From the NCBI GenBank assembly GCA_947166705.1, contig CAMVFE010000009.1:1-60328 (forward strand): 60,328 bases of DNA. The letters are read 5' to 3'. The stretch is from an uncultured Clostridia bacterium (GTDB lineage Bacteria; Bacillota; Clostridia; Christensenellales; Aristaeellaceae). How positions within the stretch are numbered: the first letter of the stretch is position 1; each line of letters begins with the position of its first letter. The position numbers and the translations under genes are program-made. Below are positions 25,909 through 34,069 of the stretch, one piece after another. The notes under the pieces are model-generated. The model did not search any database. It worked only from the letters and a program-made list of their open reading frames with translations, and was not told the origin of the DNA.

Positions 25909-28494
25909 ATGCGCGACGAAAATGTTTCCATGCTGTTGGATACGCTTGCTGTCCTTGAAAAAGGCAGCTACCAGCTTGAGGGGAAAACCATTCCCCTGAA
26001 GCTTTCACGCGCTCAGATGGAAGAGGTCCGGGTTTACCTGCCGCAGGATGTCCGCCAGGTTTGCGATTCCACGGAATTCGAGCATATTCATTCTGCCGGC
26101 CGGTGCTGCTACAGCTGTGAAAACACTGATTCATTCACGCTGGCGCGGAAGCGCGCGGCTCAGTATTCAGATAACCTGCAAAAAGAAGGAAACAAGCCTG
26201 TTCTGGTACTGAATCTTGCGAATCCGGTCAATCCGGGCGGCGGCGTTCGGCGGGGCGCAAGGGCGCAGGAAGAGGATCTGTGCAGAAAAAGCTCGCTCCT
26301 TCTTTCACTGGAAAGCGCGAAGGCCAGGGCCTATTACGATTACAACCGCTCTCTGGGCACGTATATGGGCTCCCACGCGCTCATGATCCACCCGCAAGTG
26401 GAAATCATCAGGGACGGGAACGGCGCCCTGCTTCCGGAAACAGTCATCGTCGCGGTCCTGACATGCGCCGCCCCGATGCTCACCTTCGGTCTGGAAGGCA
26501 TGGATCAGGATCAGTACAGAACCCTGGTCTTTGATCGGATCACGGGCATGCTGAAGGTTGCCGCGTATCTGGGATACCGGCATCTGATCCTCGGCGCTTT
26601 CGGCTGCGGGGCATTCGGCAATGATGCGGCGGTCGTTTCGGATCTGTTCTATAGGGCGCTGAAAGAATTCAATTTCGACGGCCTGCGCGAAAACGATATA
26701 TTCCGCAGCATAGACTTCGCGGTTCTGTGCAGCTCTTCCGCGCCCTACAATTTCGATCAGTTCAGCCGGAATTTCTCTCATTTCTACAGGGATGAGGATC
26801 AGGCTGAAGCCGCCCAGGTGCTTCGAAGAAAAAAGGAAAAGGAAATTCATCTGGATGCCGTCAGGGGCTGCATCCTCGGCGGAGCGGTCGGCGACGCGCT
26901 GGGCTATCCGGTGGAGTTCCTGCGTGAAGCGCAGATCTTTCATCAATACGGCCGGAACGGCATCACGGCCTATACCCTGGATCCGGCCACCGGAAAAGCC
27001 CTGATCTCAGACGACACGCAGATGTCCCTCTTTACGGCAAACGGCCTGCTGGTCGGTGATACCCGAGGTGCCATGCACGGCATTCAGGGCCTGCCCCGGG
27101 AGTATGTCATGAAGGCCTATCGGGACTGGCTGAAAACGCAGCAAAGCGCCCATCCCGCACCCGGCAGGCGCAGGCGTTCCGCGAAAGCGGACGGTATCTC
27201 CTGGCTTCTGGATGTGCCGGAGCTTTACGCCAGGAGAGCTCCGGGGCTCACCTGCCTCTCGGCTCTGGAGGACGGCACGGCGTACGATGATTACGTAGCG
27301 GCGAAAAGAAATCACAGCAAGGGCTGCGGCGGCATCATGCGCGTCGCCCCGCTGGCGGTCAGCTATCAGCCGGGTGACATCCGGCAGCTGGATATGGAGG
27401 GCGCCCAGCTGGCGGCGATCACCCACGGCCACTCCCTCGGCTACATGCCGGCCGCCGTACTGGTCCATATCATCAGCCGCATCATTTTCCCTCCGGAGGG
27501 AAAAAGGATGTCTCTGAAGGAGATCATCCTGGAGGCAAGGGACACGGTCTCCTCCGTCTTTACGGGCGATCCGCATCTCGGGGAGCTCACGGATCAGATT
27601 GATCGGGCGGTTCTGCTGTCTGAAAATGACGCGCCCGGCGATCCGGAGAATATCCGTCAGCTTGGCGAGGGCTGGGTGGCCGAGGAGACGCTGGGCATTT
27701 CCCTCTACTGTGCGCTGAAACATCAGGACGATTTCTCTTCCGGCGTGACTGCCGCCGTGAATCACAGCGGCGACAGCGATTCCACCGGCGCGGTGACGGG
27801 CAATATCCTCGGCGCATGGCTGGGCTGCGAAGCCATCGCGGACTGCTGGAAGAATGATCTGGAGCTTGCGGATGTGATTCTTGAGATAGCCGACGATCTC
27901 TGCTGCGGCTGCCTGATGAGTGAATACGGCCATTACCGTGATCCGGACTGGGTCTCGAAATACATGGACATGCGCCGCCCTGTTCGCAGACAGCCCGCGG
28001 TTTTCTTCTGGATGGCTGACGGGGCAAACGGCTGCTTTTCCAATTGGTTCAGAAGAAAGTTTGTCGTGGACGGCCGCGAGTACCGGTTCGTGGAGCAGTA
28101 TATGATGGCGGAGAAAGCAAAGCTGTTCCGCGATTGGGAACGCTATGAAGCGATTCTTCGTTCCACGCAGCCCTGGGAGTGCAAGGAACTCGGAAGGAAC
28201 GTAACGCCGTTTGATTCCTCCGCCTGGGACGCCGTGAAAGTTGATGTAGTTAAAGCGGCCAGCCGGGCCAAATATGAGCAGAACCCCGATCTGATGGCGA
28301 AACTGCTGGAGACCGGGGACGCCGTTCTGGCGGAAGCGAGCCCAAGGGATACCGTCTGGGGGATCGGCCTGGAAGCCGCCGCCGCTGCCGAAACCCCTCC
28401 TTCCGAATGGCCGGGCCGGAACCTTCTCGGCAGAATCCTGATGGAGCTCCGTTCGGAGTTCAGGAGTAACGGGGATCTTTCCATGGAACGATAG
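25909..28494 (+). CDS. PARG-like, ADP-ribosylglycohydrolase-like and NADAR-like triple-domain protein
   Basis: 861 residues, three ADP-ribose-related modules in one chain. Residues 1-290 match the bacterial PARG-like macrodomain (TIGR02452/DUF2263 type): NLANPVNPGGG with GGG at 110-112, QEE at 120-122 (the PARG signature), and LILGAFGCGAFGND at 226-239. Residues 315-690 match the ADP-ribosylglycohydrolase fold: GCILGGAVGDALG (320-332), SDDTQMSLFT (367-376) and NHSGDSDSTGAVTGN (618-632), whose acidic residues bind Mg in the family. Residues 697-855 match NADAR/YbiA: FWMADG...CFSNW, EQYMMAEKAKLF, WGIG (817-820) and GRNLLGRILM. All key motifs look intact, so it probably removes ADP-ribose from several linkages. 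The stop TAG lies inside a palindromic repeat. No ADP-ribosyltransferase gene is next to it. Confidence 0.9.
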   Translation: MRDENVSMLLDTLAVLEKGSYQLEGKTIPLKLSRAQMEEVRVYLPQDVRQVCDSTEFEHIHSAGRCCYSCENTDSFTLARKRAAQYSDNLQKEGNKPVLVLNLANPVNPGGGVRRGARAQEEDLCRKSSLLLSLESAKARAYYDYNRSLGTYMGSHALMIHPQVEIIRDGNGALLPETVIVAVLTCAAPMLTFGLEGMDQDQYRTLVFDRITGMLKVAAYLGYRHLILGAFGCGAFGNDAAVVSDLFYRALKEFNFDGLRENDIFRSIDFAVLCSSSAPYNFDQFSRNFSHFYRDEDQAEAAQVLRRKKEKEIHLDAVRGCILGGAVGDALGYPVEFLREAQIFHQYGRNGITAYTLDPATGKALISDDTQMSLFTANGLLVGDTRGAMHGIQGLPREYVMKAYRDWLKTQQSAHPAPGRRRRSAKADGISWLLDVPELYARRAPGLTCLSALEDGTAYDDYVAAKRNHSKGCGGIMRVAPLAVSYQPGDIRQLDMEGAQLAAITHGHSLGYMPAAVLVHIISRIIFPPEGKRMSLKEIILEARDTVSSVFTGDPHLGELTDQIDRAVLLSENDAPGDPENIRQLGEGWVAEETLGISLYCALKHQDDFSSGVTAAVNHSGDSDSTGAVTGNILGAWLGCEAIADCWKNDLELADVILEIADDLCCGCLMSEYGHYRDPDWVSKYMDMRRPVRRQPAVFFWMADGANGCFSNWFRRKFVVDGREYRFVEQYMMAEKAKLFRDWERYEAILRSTQPWECKELGRNVTPFDSSAWDAVKVDVVKAASRAKYEQNPDLMAKLLETGDAVLAEASPRDTVWGIGLEAAAAAETPPSEWPGRNLLGRILMELRSEFRSNGDLSMER

Positions 28495-28513
28495 GGCCGG
28501 TCCTTTTCGTTCC
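28485..28513. repeat. Palindromic repeat supplying the stop of the upstream gene
   Basis: One copy with arms GGAACGA and TCGTTCC around TAGGGCCGGTCCTTT. Its ACGATAG segment contains the TAG at 28492-28494 that ends the preceding gene, so the last residues Glu-Arg are encoded by the repeat. Confidence 0.85.
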
Positions 28514-28611
28514 CCTCTCCCGACTTGTACCTGCTTTCGGCAATGAAATGCGGCTGAATTGAGCTCTTGCAATGAAAGGCAATCAGCCTCCTGCAGTGAA
28601 AACCGCCTGAT

Positions 28612-28640
28612 TTGACAGGGTGGGCAGTGCATGATATACT
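28612..28640 (+). promoter_or_regulatory. Promoter of the ABC exporter operon
   Basis: TTGACA (28612-28617), 17 bp, TATACT (28635-28640). Transcription would begin near 28647, ahead of a small ORF and a terminator. The stretch 28514-28611 upstream shows nothing else. Confidence 0.85.
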
Positions 28641-28673
28641 TTATTATATGATGAAGAAAGGGGGGCAGCTTCC

Positions 28674-28778
28674 ATGAAGCAGATGCGGTATCTGGTCCGT
28701 GTTGCGCGCGGTTTCGCGTATGTTTTTGCGCCTGATGGAATAAGTCTGCCCTTTTTGGCTTCCGTCAAAGCGCTTTGA
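28674..28778 (+). CDS. 34-residue putative leader peptide
   Basis: A small ORF that begins MKQMRYLVRVARGFAYVFAP and ends FLASVKAL, too short for ordinary gene calling. It has a strong ribosome site (AAGGGGGGC, seven to ten bases before the ATG) and starts about 27 nt after the predicted transcription start. Its stop lies in a 14-bp palindrome (TCAAAGCGCTTTGA, 28765-28778), and 22 bases later comes an intrinsic terminator. The arrangement is that of a leader peptide controlling read-through into the ABC exporter. No run of a single amino-acid codon is seen, so ribosome stalling by a drug or by the peptide itself is more likely than amino-acid attenuation. Function is inferred from layout only. 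Confidence 0.6.
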   Translation: MKQMRYLVRVARGFAYVFAPDGISLPFLASVKAL

Positions 28779-28800
28779 TCCGTTTTCATCGTGATTTTGC

Positions 28801-28828
28801 CGGCGGTCCGATTAGGGCCGCCGTTTTT
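28801..28828 (+). terminator. Intrinsic terminator (possible attenuator) before the ABC genes
   Basis: A 9-bp stem CGGCGGTCC/GGGCCGCCG (one T-G pair) with loop GATTA, then TTTTT. It lies between promoter and structural genes, so some read-through or antitermination is required for their expression. Confidence 0.85.
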
Positions 28829-28857
28829 GTGTGTCTGAAAAGAAAGGATGATTCGCT

Positions 28858-29637
28858 GTGAAGCATTTCAGGGCCTGGAGCGCGACCGCGCGCATGTGCC
28901 TGAAGGAAAAAAGCTATTTCGGCCTGGCCAACATCATCGCCCAGTATCTGCTGCGGGCGGCCGGGCTGGGCGCGCTGCTGATGATCTGGCGCTCGCTGTT
29001 CATGCAGGGTGTGGACATGCAGGGTCTGAGTCTCAATCAGGTCTATGTATATACAATCCTCTCCACGGTGCTCGCGCCGATGCTCGACGTGCGGACGCCG
29101 GCCTCCGGCTGGCTGCATGACGGTTCGGTGCTGAAGCTGTATCTTCGCCCCCGGAGCCTGTTTGCCCAGCTGGCCGCCCATACCGTAGGAGGCTGGGTGC
29201 TGCCGCTTGCAATCCTGTCGCTCCCGGTCCTGGTCATCGCGCTGCTCTGCGGCGTGGATCTCCGTCCGGCAAGCCTGTGGTTCCTCCCTTCCCTGGTGCT
29301 GACCGTTTCGCTGGGGTTCGCGGTGGATTACCTCTTTGCCTGCCTGCTGATCCGCCTGCGCAACCTGGAATGGGTTGTGCACGATATGCGTCAGTCGCTG
29401 ACAGCGCTGTTCACGGGCTCCGTCATTCCCTTCGCCGCGCTGCCCTGGGGGATCGGGCGTTTTCTCGCGCTCACACCGCTGGGCTCGCTGGCCGGCGGGC
29501 CGTTATCCATCTACGCCGGGCTCGCGGAGCCGATGACCGTTCTGGCCGCGCAGCTGTTCTGGAACGTGGTGCTGTGGCCGCTGGCGCTCTGGCGCTTTAC
29601 TTCGATGCGGGAAAGGATGGTGTCCTATGGGGGATAA
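28858..29637 (+). CDS. ABC-2 family transporter permease, subunit 1
   Basis: 259 residues with about six hydrophobic helices (for example IIAQYLLRAAGLGALLMIW, VLPLAILSLPVLVIALL, FLPSLVLTVSLGFAVDYLFACLL). The pattern and the tandem arrangement with a second permease and an ATPase resemble the PF06182 (formerly DUF990) exporters. GTG start at 28858 after AAGAAAGGATG. It overlaps the next gene by 11 bp. Substrate unknown. Confidence 0.82.
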   Translation: MKHFRAWSATARMCLKEKSYFGLANIIAQYLLRAAGLGALLMIWRSLFMQGVDMQGLSLNQVYVYTILSTVLAPMLDVRTPASGWLHDGSVLKLYLRPRSLFAQLAAHTVGGWVLPLAILSLPVLVIALLCGVDLRPASLWFLPSLVLTVSLGFAVDYLFACLLIRLRNLEWVVHDMRQSLTALFTGSVIPFAALPWGIGRFLALTPLGSLAGGPLSIYAGLAEPMTVLAAQLFWNVVLWPLALWRFTSMRERMVSYGG

Positions 29638-30469
29638 GCTTCGCGCGGTCCTGCGCCTGCTCGGGCTGTATGCGCGCATGGATCTGAACTGGGTGCTGCA
29701 GGACTTCAAGGCCGCGCTGATCATCATCTGCGCGGAGATCATCAATAACCTGACCGCCGTGTCCGGCATTCTCCTGCTGGCCGTGCGTTTCGGCGGCGCG
29801 GGCGGGCTGAGCACGGATGAAATCCTGCTGATGCTCGGCTTTTTCGAGCTCTCGGACGGGCTGTGCTATATGCTGTTCGGCGGCTTCAACGTGCTTCATA
29901 TCAGCCGAAGGATCGGCCGCGGCCAGGTGGATCATATGCTGATCCAGCCCCGTCCGCTGATGGTCCAGCTGCTTACCGAAGGGTTTATGCCCGTTTCCGG
30001 CAGCGGCGGTTTCCTGATCGGGATCCTGCTGACAGCGCTGGCCTGGACCCGGCTGCATCTGGAGGTAACGCTTCTTCGTCTGTTCCTTCTCCTGCTGTAT
30101 ATGCTCTGTCATATCCTGCTGATGCTGGGCCAGAGCTTCCTTTTAGGATCAGCGGCCTTCCGTTCGCCGGTCGTCAGCGAGGAGCTGTCCACCCTGATTC
30201 TGGACCTGAACGGCCAGCTGGGCCGTTTCCCGCTGTTCGGCCTGCCCCGCTGGCTGCTGGGCATTTTGTATACGGCGCTACCCGTAGGTCTGCTGGCTTA
30301 TCTGCCGTCGCTGGCGCTGCTCGGCAGGGTGACCGGGGCTGTTCTGGCGCTCCCCGTCTGTATCGCCGCCGCGTTCATGCTGGCTGCGGCCTGCTGCTTC
30401 CGCGCCGGTTTGAGGCGCTATCTGCAATACAGCTGCAATCGTTATAAGGAAATGGGTCATCGGCGCTGA
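29627..30469 (+). CDS. ABC-2 family transporter permease, subunit 2
   Basis: 280 residues with about six membrane helices. It pairs with the preceding permease to form a heteromeric membrane part. The segment FELSDGLCYMLFGGFNVLHISRRIGRGQVDHMLIQPRP is typical of the PF06182-type partner (a cytoplasmic GxxDxxLxxPxP-like motif). The start ATG lies inside the end of the upstream gene, preceded by GGGAAAGGATG. Substrate unknown. Confidence 0.82.
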   Translation: MGDKLRAVLRLLGLYARMDLNWVLQDFKAALIIICAEIINNLTAVSGILLLAVRFGGAGGLSTDEILLMLGFFELSDGLCYMLFGGFNVLHISRRIGRGQVDHMLIQPRPLMVQLLTEGFMPVSGSGGFLIGILLTALAWTRLHLEVTLLRLFLLLLYMLCHILLMLGQSFLLGSAAFRSPVVSEELSTLILDLNGQLGRFPLFGLPRWLLGILYTALPVGLLAYLPSLALLGRVTGAVLALPVCIAAAFMLAAACCFRAGLRRYLQYSCNRYKEMGHRR

Positions 30470-30545
30470 ACGAGCAAAAAAGAGCCGGAATCAGAGCCGC
30501 AAAAGAGCCCAAAAAGAAAAAAGGGATAAGAAGGAGAAAAAAAGA

Positions 30546-31541
30546 ATGAATGCAGATCATGAATGTGTCGTCAGTCTGGCACACGTAACCAAATATTTCG
30601 ACCAGAGCCGGCCTGTTTCCCTTTTGAAGCGGGAACACAGCCGGATTTATGCGCTGAATGACGTCAGCTTTACACTGCGCCGCGGGGAGTTTGCCGCTTA
30701 CGCCGGCCCCAACGGTGCCGGGAAATCCACAACCTTTAAGCTGCTCGCAGGCCTGCTCCGGGCCCAGCAGGGGCAGGTAAAAATCTTTGGCGCCGATCCT
30801 TGCGTAAAGCGCATTGAGGTCATGCGCCGTACCGGCGTGCTCTTTGGCAACCGGAGCGAACTGTGGTGGGATCATCCTGTCCGGGCTTCCTTCGAGTGGA
30901 AAAAAGCCGTATGGGATATTCCGGACGATGTCTACCGAAGCAATGTCAACAGGCTGAAGGAACTGCTCGACCTGAAACCGCTCTGGAACACCTTTTCCCG
31001 CGAGCTGTCTCTCGGGCAGCGCATGCGGGCGGATCTCGCGCTGACTCTGCTGCATGCGCCGGAACTGGTGCTGCTGGACGAGCCGACCCTCGGCCTGGAT
31101 GTCCTGGCCAAGCGCAGGATGATCGATTCCCTGAAACTGGCCAACCAGGAGCTTGGCGTTACGCTGATGGTAACCTCTCACGATATGGACGATCTGGCGG
31201 AAATGGCCAACCGGCTGATTCTGATCAACCGGGGCCGCCTGGCCTTCGACGGCAGCTACGACGGGCTCCTGCAAATGACTGGGGATCACCGCCTGGTGAG
31301 GCTGATAACCTCCGCGAAATCCCCTGTGCCGGAAGGCCTGACGCTGTTGGAGCGGAGCGGCGACCGGTACACCTACCGCTATGACGGCACGAAGATCCCT
31401 TCACCGCAGTTGTTTGCCCTGCTCGCCGGTATCCCCGGCATTCGCGATATCCAGATGGAACCGGAAAACATCGAAACCGTGATCGCCGGTCTTTATCGCA
31501 AATGGTCTTCCGAAACAAGTCGCGGAGACGTTTCTCATTGA
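30546..31541 (+). CDS. ABC transporter ATP-binding protein
   Basis: 331 residues. Walker A GPNGAGKST (54-62), ABC signature LSLGQ (154-158), Walker B LVLLDEP (174-180) with the D-loop LGLD, and a switch histidine in TSHDMDD. The N-terminal strand SLAHVTKYFDQSRP and the long FxxxREHxxIYALNDVSF insert are typical of the ATPases partnering PF06182 permeases. AAGGAGAAAAAAAG precedes the ATG. It powers export by the two preceding permeases. Confidence 0.92.
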   Translation: MNADHECVVSLAHVTKYFDQSRPVSLLKREHSRIYALNDVSFTLRRGEFAAYAGPNGAGKSTTFKLLAGLLRAQQGQVKIFGADPCVKRIEVMRRTGVLFGNRSELWWDHPVRASFEWKKAVWDIPDDVYRSNVNRLKELLDLKPLWNTFSRELSLGQRMRADLALTLLHAPELVLLDEPTLGLDVLAKRRMIDSLKLANQELGVTLMVTSHDMDDLAEMANRLILINRGRLAFDGSYDGLLQMTGDHRLVRLITSAKSPVPEGLTLLERSGDRYTYRYDGTKIPSPQLFALLAGIPGIRDIQMEPENIETVIAGLYRKWSSETSRGDVSH

Positions 31542-31606
31542 CTCGCTTCCTGCGGTTTGCGTCACGGGATACGGTCTGCCGCACTGTCCAAACGTGAACA
31601 AGTCCG

Positions 31607-31646
31607 GAAAAGAAAAGGACGGTCCTGTCGCTCAGACAGGACCGTC
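31607..31646 (-). terminator. Terminator at the end of the his/PHP transcript
   Basis: A perfect 12-bp stem GACGGTCCTGTC/GACAGGACCGTC with loop GCTCA. Read on the minus strand it is followed by CCTTTTCTTTT. Its GGACGGTCCT core resembles the dispersed palindromes and may derive from one. It lies between the converging ABC ATPase and PHP genes. Confidence 0.8.
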
Positions 31647-31686
31647 TCCTCATCGTCCGCTCCGCATGTTTTCACCCGGCGGCGTC

Positions 31687-32466
31687 TTATCTCCAGGGGC
31701 CGGGCTCCAGCCGCTGCATTTCTTCCTTTTCGTTCAGCCACCAGGCAATATGCCGCTCATCGATCTCCGTATCCGGCATGACCCATCTCTCCGGCGGTAC
31801 ATGGAGGCCGATTTTTCCCTTCTCCCGGATAATCCGGACATAATCCTGAATACTGCCGAGCTTTTCGTCCAGCTCCACGCCGAAAATCCGGTCCGTCGGG
31901 GAATTGTGGTTGTCGCTCCCCGCGGTCATCAGCAGATGCTTTTCCTTTGCGTACAGCAGGCACCGCGCGTCGTCCAGCTGGTCGTTCCCCGCGTTGGCCG
32001 CCTCCACGCCGTCGGCGAACAGCTCGGCCACGCGGATCCGGTCCATGTATCCCCGCATGCGGAAGGGATGCGCCTGGATCACCGCGCCGCCGGCCCGGTG
32101 AACCTCCTCCAGCTGCTGCCTGCGCGTCCAGTGCTCCATCTCCGGGTGTGCCTTCATGTACTCCCTGGTCAGGCCGTAGATGAGATATTCGTCAAACCCG
32201 AAGTTCTGCTCCAGGCCGAAGAAGACATCCAGCCCGATTTTCTGTCCTTCCTCCAGGGCATCCTCATATCCCCGGAAGAACAGGTCGATCCGCTCCTCCC
32301 AGGGAAGATTCTTCGGAATGCAGGTATTCCCGCCGAAGAAATGGTCGGTCATGATGATGCCGGTGAACCCGATCTCCCGGTAAAACCTGGCGTGCTCCTT
32401 CCCGGTGCTCTTGCCGCAGGCGCTGGCCAGACAGGTGTGCATATGCGTCTCATAAAGGTATCCCAA
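31687..32466 (-). CDS. PHP-domain metal-dependent hydrolase
   Basis: 259 residues of the PHP superfamily, phosphoesterases with a trinuclear metal site. ETHMHTCLASACGKS near the start carries the first metal histidines, with further ligands in IIMTDHF, VIQAHPFR and TAGSDNH. It differs from the HisK-like neighbour at 32604. TTG start at 32466, eight bases after GGAGGAGG. The 137-bp gap to hisK has a hairpin and a 24-bp tandem repeat but no clear promoter, so it may be the last gene of the his operon. Substrate unknown. Confidence 0.8.
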   Translation of the reverse strand: MGYLYETHMHTCLASACGKSTGKEHARFYREIGFTGIIMTDHFFGGNTCIPKNLPWEERIDLFFRGYEDALEEGQKIGLDVFFGLEQNFGFDEYLIYGLTREYMKAHPEMEHWTRRQQLEEVHRAGGAVIQAHPFRMRGYMDRIRVAELFADGVEAANAGNDQLDDARCLLYAKEKHLLMTAGSDNHNSPTDRIFGVELDEKLGSIQDYVRIIREKGKIGLHVPPERWVMPDTEIDERHIAWWLNEKEEMQRLEPGPWR

Positions 32467-32532
32467 AGCTGAATCCTCCTCCGTTTCCGGAGGGAATCAT
32501 ATCACGATTGCCTCCCGGGTTCAATGCCCATT

Positions 32533-32578
32533 CGAACGAATCGCGGGTGAGTCATCCGAACGAATCGCGGGTAAGTCA
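32533..32578. repeat. Direct doublet of a 24-bp unit
   Basis: CGAACGAATCGCGGGT with a GAGTCA or AAGTCA tail at 32533-32554 and 32557-32578, one mismatch in 22 bases, between the PHP gene and hisK. Confidence 0.85.
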
Positions 32579-32580
32579 GG

Positions 32581-32600
32581 GAAACGGTTCTCACCGTCTC
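32581..32600. other. Short hairpin just after hisK
   Basis: On the minus strand ACGGT/ACCGT closes a GAGA (GNRA-type) loop, and three more outer pairs include one G-U, three bases past the hisK stop. No T run follows, so it may protect the mRNA end or be a weak terminator. Confidence 0.45.
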
Positions 32601-32603
32601 ACT

Positions 32604-33344
32604 TCAGCATTCCCCTTCGAACCGCCCGAACTCAAAGCAGATATTTTCCTTCCGGTGTGCGTCGCTGGACAGGATCATCCGTCCGCCGTGCGCGCGCAGA
32701 TAATCGCGGATCTCCCCCGCCGGATACGCATCCGTCCGGTACCCCCTGGAGATGGCGCCCGTGTTGATTTCAAACGGTTTCCCGGTCCGCAGCAGCGCGT
32801 CGGCCGCCCGCTGCCAGGCGCTCCGGTATCGGGGATGCGCGGGATCAAACCACGCCTCCCGCTCGTTGAATTTGGTGATCAGGTCGAAATGCCCGATGAT
32901 ATCGCACCGGGTCTGCCGGACCACGTCCGCCTCCAACCGGTAATAGGCCTCCGCCAGCGCATACCAGTCGCCTCCGAAGTACTGCGCGCATCCCGCCGCA
33001 AGCTTCTCCGCCGTCCAGTCCACGGGCAGATAATGCCCGTCCGCCATCCGGATCCAGTGAACAGAACCGATAATATAGTCGTAGACCGCCCCGTTCTCCG
33101 AATAATAGTCAAGCTCCAGCCCGCAGCGCACCCGGATGGTGCCCGCGTATTTTTCCTTCAGTCTGTCGATTTCCCGCCGATAGGCCTCGACGCTCTCCCG
33201 CGCCATGGACGCTTCGTCCATCTCCGCCCACGAATGGTCGGAAATGCCGATTTCGGTCAGTCCGCGGCGGATTCCCTCCTCCACCATTTCCTCCGGTTCG
33301 TGCTTCCCGTCGGAAAAGGTGGTATGCATATGCAGGTCACGCAT
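32604..33344 (-). CDS. hisK: Histidinol-phosphatase, PHP type
   Basis: 246 residues with DLHMHTTFSDGKHEPEEMV at the N-terminus, IGISDHS, GLELDYY, SVHWI, GHFDLITKFN and SSDAH, which together give the metal-ligand set of HisJ/HisK phosphatases. It hydrolyses histidinol phosphate to histidinol, the penultimate his step, and its place at the end of the his cluster supports this. It overlaps hisIE by 8 bp. There is no HAD-type phosphatase fused to HisB, so this protein fills that role. Confidence 0.9.
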   Translation of the reverse strand: MRDLHMHTTFSDGKHEPEEMVEEGIRRGLTEIGISDHSWAEMDEASMARESVEAYRREIDRLKEKYAGTIRVRCGLELDYYSENGAVYDYIIGSVHWIRMADGHYLPVDWTAEKLAAGCAQYFGGDWYALAEAYYRLEADVVRQTRCDIIGHFDLITKFNEREAWFDPAHPRYRSAWQRAADALLRTGKPFEINTGAISRGYRTDAYPAGEIRDYLRAHGGRMILSSDAHRKENICFEFGRFEGEC

Positions 33345-33993
33345 CCCCGGTCATCTTCTCCTGTTTGACTTTGTGGTCGATCACGTGGCGGCCGGCCAGC
33401 TCGTCCCGGATATCCTCCAGGCTGATGCCGGCCTCCACCATCAGCACCATCACGTGATAGCACAGATCCGCGATCTCGTAGACCGTCTCTTTCTTGTCCC
33501 GGTCCTTGGCGGCGATGATGACCTCGGTGGATTCCTCCCCGACTTTCTTCAGGATCTTGTCCAGTCCCTTCTCAAACAGGTAGGTGGTGTAGGAGCCTTC
33601 CTTCTTCTCCGTCTTCCGCCCCTTCAGCAGCTCCATCAGGCCCTCGTAGGTAAAGTCGTGCCGCTCCTCGCTGATGTAGACGGGATTGAAGAAGCAGCTC
33701 TCTTCGCCCGTGTGGCAGGCGGGGCCGTCCTTCTCGACGACGACGGTCAGGGCATCCCGGTCGCAGTCCGCGGTGATGGAGACGATGTGCTGGTAGTTCC
33801 CGCTGGTCTCCCCCTTCAGCCACAGCTCCTGCCGGCTCCGGCTCCAGAAGCAGGTCAGTCCCTTCTCCATGGAAATCCGCAGGCTTTCCCGGTTCATATA
33901 GGCCAGCGTCAGCACCTTCCGGCTCTTGGCGTCCACGACGACGGCCGGAATCAGGCCCCGCTCGTCAAATGTCAGTTCCTCAATGTCAATCAT
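33337..33993 (-). CDS. hisI: Bifunctional phosphoribosyl-AMP cyclohydrolase / phosphoribosyl-ATP pyrophosphatase
   Basis: 218 residues, HisIE fusion. The N-terminal cyclohydrolase has LAYMNRESLRISME, CFWSRSRQELWLKGETSG and the cysteine zinc ligands in TADCDRDAL and ACHTGEESCF. The C-terminal pyrophosphatase is an all-helical MazG-like part with KKVGEESTEVIIAAKD and EIADLCYHVMVLM. It carries out steps 2 and 3 of histidine synthesis. ATG after GGAGGAGAAAACG. Confidence 0.95.
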   Translation of the reverse strand: MIDIEELTFDERGLIPAVVVDAKSRKVLTLAYMNRESLRISMEKGLTCFWSRSRQELWLKGETSGNYQHIVSITADCDRDALTVVVEKDGPACHTGEESCFFNPVYISEERHDFTYEGLMELLKGRKTEKKEGSYTTYLFEKGLDKILKKVGEESTEVIIAAKDRDKKETVYEIADLCYHVMVLMVEAGISLEDIRDELAGRHVIDHKVKQEKMTGDA

Positions 33994-34041
33994 GGCGTTT
34001 TCTCCTCCGTCCCGTATCCCTTCGCTTACCTTTGTCTTCCC

Positions 34042-34069
34042 ATTCTCAGATCCTGATCCTCAGATTCTG
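34042..34069. repeat. 14-bp tandem duplication at the hisF end
   Basis: ATTCTCAGATCCTG (34042-34055) and ATCCTCAGATTCTG (34056-34069), two mismatches in 14. The second copy contains the hisF stop. Confidence 0.7.
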
